Shown here one piece after another: positions 31,501-40,299 of a stretch of DNA of 64,000 bases. The DNA is taken from assembly GCF_029784135.1 (NCBI RefSeq), contig NC_073745.1, positions 237,183,664 to 237,247,663 on the forward strand, in the 5' to 3' direction. The DNA comes from Toxorhynchites rutilus septentrionalis. Taxonomy: Eukaryota; Arthropoda; Insecta; Diptera; Culicidae. Positions within the stretch are counted from its first letter, which is position 1. Each line of letters starts with the position of its first letter. The notes beneath the pieces were generated by a model. The model searched no databases. It saw only the letters and a program-made list of their open reading frames with translations, and was not told the origin of the DNA. A program made the translations under genes and the position numbers.

Positions 31501-33505
31501 AATTTTTGATGCCAAATGTTTTAGAATTGCATAAAACGTCGAGATTTAATGTTAACCCGAAAAAAATTTCTTGTCAAAAATTGACTTTTCGGTCGCTTTT
31601 GTCGGAAAAGTCGATTTTTGACGAAATTTTTTTCGAGATAACAGTAAATTCTGATGTTTCATGCGATTTTAAGACATTTGGCATCCATTTTTTTCTCAAA
31701 CCCCGTTTTCCTTTGCTCCTTGCGTGATTTTTCGATTTTCAATAAACTAAAATTTTGAGATCTGCGACACTAGTAAATGAAGTCTGATTGTGCTGATATT
31801 TTGCAGATGGTATTTTATTGTGCAAATCAACATTTCACAGGGAGTCTGGTATGAAAAATACCATACCATACGTTTTGCTTCGTATTCCGAAAAAACGACC
31901 CAGAGTGTCGATTTTTGACAAAAAACAATTTCGAGATGACAGTAGATCTCGATGTTTCATGCAATTTTTAGACATTTGGCATCAAACTTTTTTTTTTTCG
32001 AAAACCCCGATTTCCTTTATGTTACCTTTACTTGGGTGATTTTTCGGTTTTCAAAAAAACGCAAACTATGACCACTGTGCGACACTAGTAAATGAAGTCC
32101 GATTGAGCTGATATTTTGCATAGGGCAGTTTTTCGTGGAAATCAACATTTTTTATCAAGTTCGCTTTGAAAATTCGAGATGGCCATTTTCATTGGCACTC
32201 TAATGCTCATTTTGCCCCGTAGTGCTTTCGATCCACGGAAATGGAACACATTTTTAAAAGTGTGATTTTTCCACATAAATCTTTTTTAAAGCGTATTCAT
32301 ACAATGTACATCGATCAATAAGGTTTCAAATCGTGAGGTTTTAACATGTAGCATAATTTATAAATGTTCCTACATGGTATAGGACGTTTCGTTCTTAGGG
32401 GGACCATATTGCCCCTATCTACCCTACGTAAAATAGAAATAGAAACCAATATACTAATTCTGCAGGGTGCGCGGACTGAGAGAGCCGTATGATTTTCATA
32501 CTTTCCATACATTTCTTATTTGAACTATAGTCTGTGCTAAAAAGCACCAGTGCAGTGCACCAGATGCACATATGGACCAGACGCCACTGACAAAAGGATA
32601 TTATTCCATCCACGCTAGTCACCCAAAATTAAATATAGCTTTGAGAATCGTTTTGAAAATATTTGCCGTAGCTTAACACATTACGGACGGCTCACGAGTT
32701 TTCTCTTGTTCCGCATTCCGTCTGTTATGGATGGATCCCGAAATAACCCGTGTTTTCTACACTTGATGGTTAAATGCTTGGTTTGCCAAGAATATAACAA
32801 GGCCTACCGATGGCTCGCCTTCGTCTCATCCACACCGAAGGAAACGATCCCATTCGTGGAATCCGAACAAATGAAGCGTACAAGCTCGCCCCAAAACGTG
32901 CAGTAGTCAGTATGTTAATAACGATTGGAAACGCAGCTTACCGTGAAATTATCCATGTTGACATTCAATTCCTCGATCTCTTTCGTGTATTTCTCCCACT
33001 CGTCGTATCGGATCACCGTTAAATACAGATTAACCATTTTGCTGGCGAACTTCGCGAACTGATTGTCCACACAGACAGCATAATAACCTCCCATCGACGA
33101 TGCATCGGTGTAATCACTCGATGCTTGCCACTGATATGGATGAACGATCTCTCCTCGGGGGTTTCTCACTGCGAATCCGGCCATTCCATCACCTCCGCGA
33201 ATTACCTGAAATGGGACGACATACACTTCTCCAGAAAAACAGCCCAGCAATCTCTATAGAAATACACCCACCTGAAAACTAACGTAGAATGTGCTCCCCG
33301 GCTGAACATACTGGAAGTAACAATCCTCCTTCCCAGCCTCGATGTGTACCTTATAGTCCATGGCGACCGCTGGCAGCTTCTCGTACCAGGGTCGTGTGTC
33401 AACATCCTGTGTTCCTACCTGCTGCAGCAAATAGCTTCCAAAAACGATGAAAAGTACGAACGCGCCGCATGCCGTATGCCACGTAAAGGCTTTCGATACG
33501 ACCAT
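25297..33505 (-). CDS. p24/TMED family cargo receptor (GOLD domain), split gene
   Basis: p24 proteins are type I membrane proteins of COPI/COPII vesicles that help sort cargo between ER and Golgi. Exons 33505-33272, 33205-32942 and 25527-25297 all join in phase 0 with GT-AG introns (66 bp and 7414 bp), giving 242 residues, the normal family size. Domains: signal peptide at about 1-32, lumenal GOLD domain at about 45-130 with the paired cysteines C62 and C123, a coiled-coil stalk at about 145-200, one membrane span at about 207-226, and a short cytosolic tail. The tail (RKLFDV...KMRI) lacks a KKXX retrieval signal, as in the p24-gamma subfamily. It may correspond to Drosophila logjam, but I cannot decide the exact paralogue. 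Confidence 0.92.
25960..26060 (+). promoter_or_regulatory. Pol II core-promoter-like cluster inside repeat
   Basis: A GC-box-like CCACGCCCAC lies at about 25967. A TATA box, TATATAAGG, lies at 26012-26020. Overlapping initiators TCATTC and TCAGTT lie at 26041-26050, placing a possible start about 31-35 bp after the TATA. No coding exon is recognised downstream; the next 300 bp are CAG-rich. Confidence 0.4.
26095..26360 (+). repeat. Imperfect CAGCAG/GCAGCATT repeat tract
   Basis: Irregular repeats of CAGCAGCATT, GCATCAGCAGC and GTGGCAGA(A/G). No frame stays open across it, so it is not a polyglutamine exon. It may be the untranslated start of whatever transcript the upstream TATA cluster once drove. 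Confidence 0.6.
27240..27281 (-). repeat. ACTAGCTxGCCCGG end, inverted copy
   Basis: GGGCGGGACGAAGTTTGCCG followed by GGCAAGCTAGT is the inverse complement, with one or two differences, of 20329-20361. The flanks of the two ends do not show a matching target duplication. Confidence 0.7.
27282..28106. other. p24 intron, no gene recognised
   Basis: A 63-codon open frame on the - strand at 27509-27700 (ending ...LKTTFKR) reads like protein but I do not know the family. No splice context supports it. Confidence 0.35.
28107..29795. repeat. Possible MITE pair with CCTGATCACGAAC ends
   Basis: GGACCTGATCACGAACATCAC at about 28105 and its reverse complement near 29750-29775 (GTGACGTTCGTGATCAGGCC) could be the ends of one element. 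CCAACACATTG lies next to both. A third copy, GGCCTGATCACGAACGTCAC, lies at 60483. Inside is a 45-bp near-duplicate (CATGTCGGTTGCATAATATC and TTATGTCGGTGGCATAATTTC) at 28255-28320. No transposase was seen. Confidence 0.4.
30380..31060 (+). pseudogene. Pogo-like transposase remnant
   Basis: Open pieces include NVFTTEQENELVDYILSMES and GVTTKEIRKL near 30510-30615, AGIDWLAGF near 30680, and GNSTIY- or KFYDLLEDVQQKYNIPPERQFNV near 30775-30850. These are the CENP-B-type DNA-binding region and the start of the DDE domain of pogo-like transposases. At least three frameshifts or stops separate them. It sits in the p24 intron, antisense to p24. Confidence 0.7.
31296..32202. mobile_element. Foldback element, relative of 5909-7123
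   Basis: Begins TAGAGTGCCAATAG and ends CATTGGCACTCTA. The arms are inverted copies with the same internal words (CAGCTCAATCGGACTTCATT, CGAAAAATCACCCAAGGG, GACATTTGGCATC). The flanking octamers ATGGTCAT (31288-31295) and ATGCTCAT (32203-32210) differ at one base and look like an aged 8-bp duplication. Located in the p24 intron. Confidence 0.82.
32676..32906 (+). repeat. Small repeat with TAACACATT(A/G)CGGAC end, copy 1
   Basis: Starts ACACATTACGGACGGCTCAC. It contains a 32-codon phrase MARLRLIHTEGNDPIRGIRT... whose counterpart occurs in the inverted copy at 55790-56012. The repeat stops about 36 bp from the p24 exon 2 donor. Confidence 0.65.
32942..33205 (-). CDS. p24/TMED exon 2: GOLD domain and stalk
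   Basis: Starts after CATTTCAG with VIRGGDGMAGFAVRNPRG and ends MDNFT before GTAAGC. It is 88 codons in phase 0. It carries the second GOLD cysteine (GGYYAVCVDNQFAKF) and the start of the coiled-coil stalk (KYTKEIEELNVNM). Confidence 0.93.
33272..33505 (-). CDS. p24/TMED exon 1: signal peptide and GOLD start
   Basis: The ATG (CAT at 33503-33505) is followed by MVVSKAFTWHTACGAFVLFI, a signal peptide. The lumenal start follows, with DYKVHIEAGKEDCYFQYVQP, the characteristic p24 phrase containing the first cysteine. It ends FYVSFQ before GTGGGT. It is exactly 78 codons. The context AAACATGG is a good insect start. Confidence 0.93.
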
Positions 33506-34360
33506 GTTTATTTGACACAGCAGCAGTCACAGAGCTTTCTACATACGATAGACCGAAGTGATTTCACTCAACCGTGCGTACGAAATCGTGCAACTTGTTC
33601 AACTGGTGCTCTCCTTTCACCTTCTTGTGCTATGCAGCAGAGGGTAGATTGTGTGGTTATTCGTCAGAGCGATCAGGTTTGCACGCAAGTTGAGTTAACC
33701 GTGGATGACAGTGTATTAGTGCAGCATTCAGTGAAACATGTTTATTTTGACTAGCATAGATGTACCGGGATGCCAAAGCCATAGACCTCAAGGAATGGAA
33801 AAGGTTTTTGTTTGCGGATTTTGAAAACAATCTCAAAGTAATAGTATAATGATAGCATCAGTTTAGACATAATTTAGTATCGAAACAATAAATTTAAGGA
33901 AAAATATAACACTGTTATCTGGACTGGCAACATTGTCCCAGAATGTATCAAGGATCTGTGCATTTATTTATTTGGCTTTGTAGGTTTAGTGGGTGGTCAA
34001 CGGTACCAAATACAGGTTAACTAAAATTGAAAAGCTTTTGGTGTGAGGTGTCGAATACCTCATCAAAACGCCTCCCGATTTTTACTCCGTCAAACAAGTT
34101 TTATAGAGATAACTGCATCAGGAGAGAAATCACATAAAATTTACGCAACATATCTGTATACATTTTTGTCGCTGATAAATATCACATGAATGTGACCTTC
34201 ATGGTTTTCCATTAAGAAAATATGAGATTTATTTGAATGTGAAGTAAGATAAATGATTTAAAAAAAATCTCTTCATAACATATGGTGAACCAGCGCAGAA
34301 GGTTGAAAGCCTCTCAGATAAAGAAAAAAAAGCATATTCACAATTCTAGTGCGCTTTCCT
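33506..34360. other. Upstream of p24: 5' UTR/promoter on - strand, then unassigned
   Basis: The first 100-200 bp above 33505 should include the p24 5' UTR. No TATA was recognised. The remainder is AT-rich with no domains. Confidence 0.4.
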
Positions 34361-34362
34361 AT

Positions 34363-35212
34363 TAGGGGGCTGTCCACATACCACGTGGACAACTTTACTG
34401 CTCATGATTGCATAGGAGACGAAATCGACAACACCATTAGTGTTAATCCCGCCACGTCTACGGACCCGTCAAACCACAACTCTCCTACTGGTGTTGTTGC
34501 CACTACTGCCCAATTGCTGTTTATCACTGCTACTACTGCCCCAACTACTACTGTTAACCGCGTACCGGACATGGAGTTGTCAACAGTAGTAAATATAAAC
34601 AATAAAAAGGATAGATGGTTGTGAATAGCGAGAGTGATCAAATTGAACCTATTTTATATTGTATTTCTTATTGGTATAAATTGAAGCTGAATAGAACTTA
34701 AAACTATTCATTTATTGATAGAGCGATTACCAGGTAGATTTTCAGAATTAGTAATCAAAATATTGAATTATAATTTGAAGTTTATTTGAAGATTGATTAA
34801 AATCTCAGCGAGTAAAAACTGGCTGTACAGAATAGTGCGGTAACGAATCACTAAAAGTGAGTTCCCTCTATTTTATATTTATATAGTATGATTACTGAAG
34901 TAACCTATGTATTTCTCAGGAAATTTGTAATTACCATTTTTGAATACACTGCACGGATGTTCTAATAAATTGACAAATTTAGGATTCATTTGTGACCGCA
35001 CAACAATTAGTGTTGGGAAAACGCATTTTTTGTTGTTTTTTGAGCTACAAGCATAACCATGCAAATTTTCGATGTAGTGATCTGTCCAGTTCAAGCATAT
35101 TATCGGCAAAAAGAGGGCCTAGGTGATTTTGCGGATTATAACGTATTTTTTCCATTTGGAAAATCGGAAAAAGACGTAATCACCAGGTTGCTCTGTTTGT
35201 AGTAGAGATGGG
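34363..35212. repeat. Possible left part of a GGGGGCTGTCCAC element
   Basis: GGGGGCTGTCCACATACCAC followed by GTGGAC resembles ends of common mosquito MITEs. A likely partner with GGCCACGTGGACACATT lies near 37720-37742 but the end itself is incomplete. If they belong together, the hAT-like element at 35213-36852 is nested within. The ORF at 34349-34624 shows no domain. Confidence 0.35.
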
Positions 35213-36852
35213 CAAACCGTTCACGAACAGTACGAACGAACTAGTTCGCCGAAAAGAGTGAACGAACGGTCGTTCTTTTTCAAAGAACGGTAGTTCTCCC
35301 CACGAACTGATTGCGAGCGAACGGTTTGTGAACGAACTGATTCCGAAAGAACGGTTTGCGAGTGAATTGTATGAGAGTGAACCGATGGAGAGTGAACTGC
35401 TTGTGAACGAACTGGTTCAGAACGAACTGTTTGCGAGTGAACTGTATGGGAAAGAACTGATTGAGAGTGAACTGTTTGGGAACGAACTGTTTGAGAATGA
35501 AGTGTTTGTGGGCGAACTGTTTGAGAACGAACTAGTGCAGCTGAACTGATTTGCGCTGGACGGAATGGACAAATATAACGAGAACGTTTGTAAGGAAAAT
35601 AAAACGATACTGTCATGATGAGCAAAATGCATCTAACGCAGGGTTTATTTTGTATTTGTATACTCAATTTTGTGTTAAAAATTAAATTAGTTTTTCGTAG
35701 TTTTAAAAGTAAAATTATATTTTCAATTACATGTATTCTTTCAATTCCGCGTAACATTCATATATTTCCTGATCATCAGAAAAAAAATCTGGGGGAAGCT
35801 GGGGCGATTCATGGATTAGGTAAACATAAAATCGTATAGTGAGGGCAAAGTTTTTTCGTTGCTTTCAATCCATTGTTTGGCCTATTGCATATACGTGTTA
35901 TCGTGATTGTTTGTATGATTGATTGTTAGTGAAAATCGCTGCTGATTTTTTCCCCTGAATGAACATTATGAAATATGATCTTACATGGAACCTGTGTGTT
36001 GTCCAAAAAGAGAATATGAAAAATTGCACATATTTTGTGCACATCAAATTATTACATAAACTTTTGTCGACCGATAAACATATTTTCACATACAGTTTGC
36101 GACTTTTAAAGAAGAAGCAGCTTATCTTTCCCCACTAAATTTCAAAAATATAAATCCCATACGTACACTATCCAATCCAACGATATTAATTAATAGCTGT
36201 CTATTGATGTTGGGTTCCAGCTAACATTGATATTTAAACATGACTGTAGAAACACATAAATTTATTTCCGCTTGCTGAATCAAAACAATTCAGAAAACCA
36301 CCCGGCATAAATGCTGATGATTGATAATGGTCCCTTTGTTACCTTTGTCATCGCGAATAATTATTTCTCGTTGCGCCTATTAGTGAATTCATTTTTATAT
36401 CCTTGGATGCAAAAACAATATATCGGTAGTTTTATCAAAAAACGTTGTCTCGTTTTTTTTTTCTTTCTTTATTAAAGAGATTTTCAGCCAAAGACTGGTT
36501 CATCTCTAACTTTGTCTCGTTGTCCAATATTTCTGAAGGCATTTTATTTGGCTACTACTGGTTCTAAGCATTTTCTATGTTGGATTTCAGCATTCAATAT
36601 TTGTTGTATATTATATTATTAGAATTCATATTAGTTTTAGTTTGTGTACAATTACAAATTAAATTCGTTTATTTTTTTTTTGCTTTCCGTCTATTAAGAA
36701 AATGCACACTATAAAATGTCCCATGGTAGTTACGTTTCATATGCAATTGTGTGGACAATTGAGCTGAAGAGCTGTTCCAAATGAGCAGCTCACTTGTATG
36801 AGCTGAACGGCTCTGAGCCGCTCACCATGATGAGCTGATTTGCCCATCTCTA
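35213..36852. mobile_element. hAT-like element with TAGAGATGGGCAAA ends
   Basis: Left TAGAGATGGGCAAAC and right TTTGCCCATCTCTA are inverted repeats of the form common in insect hAT elements. The flanking octamers are only loosely similar (TTTGTAGT, ATTTATGA), so the duplication is unproven. It is 1640 bp, contains a 15-bp minisatellite close to the left end, and has no transposase. Confidence 0.65.
35304..35528. repeat. Minisatellite: fifteen 15-bp units, no indels
   Basis: Units of the form GAACTGTTTGAGAAC repeat fifteen times with substitutions but no length change, ending at GAACTAG. Because 15 is a multiple of three, both strands stay open: NELFESEL-like on + and SQTVHSQTVR-like on -. 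Both peptides are by-products of the repeat. Confidence 0.93.
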
Positions 36853-37849
36853 TTTATGATAGTACTTTTTTCCTGAAGAATACTCTGGGATATAATACGA
36901 ACAGCAGGTTCGTGTTTTTCCAATTAATTGAATTTGTAAAGGTTATCTGCAATGTTGGTAATTTTAGCAATATGATTTACCGATATCACGATCAACCGCA
37001 TAAAGATGGTGGAGTGACTTACTTCAACGGTATGAGTAAATGCTTAATATGTGGAATAATTCAATGTTGAATCCGAGGAGTTATAATGCGAAGAACCAAT
37101 ATTATTTTAATTTTACTACTGATCTGATTGTTTCATTATCTACTCGACGATTCAAATGCAGAAATTTATGTAATTATAACATTGAAAAAACACAATTGCT
37201 TCTCTTTCACTTATTATTTTTAATTGCTGTGCAATAAGAACAATAAGTGTTATGTCTTGTTTCGCGTCGCGTCTTATAAGTGTTTCTCTTTGTTCATCGC
37301 AGTGCTGTGTACAGAAAATAGTATTTATATGAGCAGCGTTTCAATGGTTTCTTATATTTATCTATTAGGAAACATTAAGTAATAAGACACTATCGTGACT
37401 GACATGTTTGGACTCTACAGATAATGTGATTCAAATGTGGATTTAGCTTACAGCACATAATACTGACAATTGTTGATTTTCGAACGATGTATGAAAGCTG
37501 TATGGAATTACGTCTGCTATGCGGACAAACAGTGATTTTTCGGAAACGTTTTTTCAAAATTGCTCAAATGTTTTCGAACAAAAAATGTTTGTTTGCATGT
37601 TGAGCGAACGATTTTGTTCATTTTGTTTACGTCCCCTATACAAACATGGGCAGTTTAGGGAGAGTAGGGGTTACGAAAATGTCCACGCTTGTCCATGTTG
37701 ATTGGGGAGGGGGTATAAATAATGGCCACGTGGACACATTAAATGAATATTAAAAAACATCACTTCTGTATTAAACAATACTTGAATTTTTTACAAGAAA
37801 AGCCATATTTATCAATGACAGGGTTGAACTTCTGATAGTCGAACATCCA
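36853..37849. other. Unassigned AT-rich sequence
   Basis: Short open frames only. At about 37665-37742 lies TTACGAAAATGTCCACGCTTG...GGCCACGTGGACACATT, the possible right part of the element noted at 34363. Confidence 0.35.
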
Positions 37850-38335
37850 TATTTTTTGACGTAGGATTACGTCTTTCGGGAACATATTGGGGTACAAATT
37901 GAAAATCGAAAATCGAGTACATCGTGAAAATTGTCCAATTTCAAACGCTTATTGCTCAGTCATTTCATGATGGATTGATGAAATTTTTGCGTCAATCGAT
38001 TTCGGCATTCCATAACAATTTTTTATATTGAAGAAAATAATATATGTCGTGAAACTAACTATCGAACAATTGAAAAATCTCAACCCTTATCCTAACGGAA
38101 ATACCCACTTCTAATTGGTCTAAATTGAAGACACGTGCGGCGGGTTCCTAGCAGAGACATCAAAACCAAGCTGCCTGAGGGAAATCGGCATTGCAAATAC
38201 ATGAAAGAAGGTGGAACTTTCGTTCCTGCCAAAATGTGTTCCCTAACAGAGACATCAAAACCAAGCTGACTGGGGGAAATCGGCATTGTAAATATATGCA
38301 AGTCGGGGGCATTTTTACATTGCAAGTAAGGTGAG
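37850..38335 (+). repeat. Repeat shared with 15570-16045
   Basis: Begins TTTGACGTAGGATTACGTCT. It contains two tandem units with AGAGACATCAAAACCAAGCTG (38153 and 38249) and GGGAAATCGGCATTG(C/T)AAATA. Same family and orientation as the copy inside the 15-kb hAT-like element. Confidence 0.65.
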
Positions 38336-38879
38336 TGATACGGTTAATTCTAGCAAATAAAATTTAAATTTGGAACTTTAGTGTTGGTTCCTTCGTGAAA
38401 TTTCATATCAATGATCGATCGTGTATTCTGAAAAATTTAGCACAAGTGTAAATGTAAAATTGTATATGGTAGCAGTTGTGTTGAAAATGACTTGATATAT
38501 GAAACGATTTATTTCAATTTTCATAAATAAAAACCAAGGTATGTTCCCGCCCGAGAACAGGTCATTTGGTTTAAGCTGTCTGTTTTTTTTTTGTGTTCAT
38601 TTCACCCAAGGAAAATTTATACAGCGAGAAAAATTGGACAAGCGAAGAAATATTAGAAAAAATGATTTCCCATATGAACTACATATAGTATTAGGTGTTG
38701 TTAGTCCAATTAAAATTCATATTGGGTTGAATAAACACTCAGAAAGTAAAAATTATAAAATAAAATTACCTTTTCCATTTGAAATATGTTTTCTCTATAT
38801 TAAAGTAACATGTTTTTACTGATGAGAAAAACAAATAATTTTGTTCGGTATTGGTAATTATCTTATATTACATTGGTGA

Positions 38880-39240
38880 GCTTTTCTTTCTTTATTTCAT
38901 CCATACATATCACAGGGGGCATCTCGTCTAGGATCACAGAGGGCGGTTTTCATCATATCTCGTTCCACTTCGGTATTTTTTTATCTGATACTCGCCATCC
39001 AACGAATGTTTATCATCTTTCTGTCATCATCACTCGGTAAACACTGGTGGAGTGAACAAACAATACCCAACAACCAAACGAAACGGCCCTTTTCAGGGCC
39101 ACCAAATCATTATCAGAGAGTTTAACGATGTAATTCTTCAAAGATATCCAAAATCAACAGATAGCCTAACGGAATCCTACGTCAAATATGCGGTCGTGTC
39201 TTGGACACAACCCTTCTGTGACTTTTTTGCATATCATTGA
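38880..39240 (+). repeat. Repeat carrying a histone-type 3' end
   Basis: The downstream part (CTACGTCAAATATGCGGTCG...TCTTGGACACAACC, 39178-39215) matches, inverted, the 365-425 flank of the repeat at the window start. The upstream part contains a canonical histone stem-loop at 39085. No histone coding sequence precedes it. Confidence 0.5.
39085..39104 (+). promoter_or_regulatory. Histone mRNA 3' stem-loop sequence
   Basis: GGCCCTTTTCAGGGCC followed by ACCA: a 6-bp stem with a TTTC loop, exactly the replication-dependent histone consensus (GGyyyTTyTCArrrCC, ACCA) that binds SLBP. The upstream side also has the usual CCAAACGAAA. No histone gene is adjacent. Confidence 0.75.
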
Positions 39241-39802
39241 ACTTCTTTCCTAAGTGTGTATTCTGGGAATAGCGTATATTAACTGAGAGCGATCGACTTT
39301 CAGTTGTTTTCGAGAGTCATTGATGAAAATGAAAGATGAAGACGCGTCCAAAGTAAAGACTATTTCGTCTCTATTTTTTAAAACTCCCATGTTTTGCGAA
39401 AATAGAGCACGAAGTAAGCTCTAATGTCTGCAGGTAAATGTTTAGCCTAGTGTATCTCCTAAACACCTGTGAACGTTTCATATTGATACGTTCGGCCATT
39501 TTTTAGCCGATCAATCTAAGTTTGGAGTAAATTAGAGGAACACTTCATCGCAAACTGTACCGTAACTACAAAATTCGATGCGTATCCTCGAACTGAACGA
39601 TTCGTAACCTTGCGTAGCCAGCTATCCTCAAATGAATCCAAACTATCACATGGTTGATTTTTAGTACACTGGCTATCTTCTGACATGCAAGCACGACCGT
39701 TCCCAAAATTTCTTCGACTGTTTCAGTGACCGACCAGAGCAAAGTTGGTCTTTGACATAAAAATGTTCAGAAAAAAATCGAAAATAAAACTGTGTACACA
39801 TA

Positions 39803-39900
39803 GAGATGAAACGGATATCCGGTAACTATCCAGTATCCGGCCCATCCGGCCAACATGTTCTATCAGGACGGATACCGGATATTTGAAAAAAAAATATATT
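39803..39900. repeat. hAT-like end (GAGATGAAACGGATA family), second copy
   Basis: GAGATGAAACGGATATCCGG...GGATACCGGATATTTGAAAA matches 20229-20328 at most positions. Here the sequence continues beyond the point where the other copy is cut. A decayed transposase-like frame lies downstream on the - strand. Confidence 0.65.
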
Positions 39901-40139
39901 TTTTAATAACATAAATTAAATTATAACACATTCACACGTGATTAAAAATAAGGTGTAGTTACTGACATGTCACAATGTTGAAATTGAATTATTATCATCT
40001 CATATGATCAAAGTTTTATTCAACTCCATAGCTTTCGCTTAACGTTTCGTTGGAGACGGCAATGAGCTGTTGTTCTCAGAAGATTCGTCTCAAGATATTT
40101 TTGTAAGATGATTTTGATTTTAATGATTTTTTGTCTGTC

Positions 40140-40290
40140 TGCTTTCGAGAACACCTACATGGTCTGACCTGAACCTCGGGTAAAAAGGTTGCAATCAGAT
40201 AATTTTGATCTTCCAGGTAGTTGAAACGACATCTCCAGCGTTTAAAGATGTTCTCATACGAAGTAAGTTCGGTGTTCTTTGTGCAGTATC
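40140..40290 (-). pseudogene. Possible hAT transposase scrap
   Basis: On the - strand, 40290 downward reads YENIFKRWRCRFNYLEDQNYLIATFL, reminiscent of the WxxRxxYLxDPxYxxATLLxP segment of hAT transposases. It is followed by frame loss. The open frame at 41238-40990 on the same strand might be another piece. Confidence 0.35.
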
Positions 40291-40299
40291 GTCCTTATC

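Noticed and set aside
35221..35757. 178-codon - strand frame with SQTVRSQTVH pentapeptide repeats
   Set aside because: It is the 15-bp minisatellite read on the other strand. The non-repeat parts show no domain, and + is equally open.
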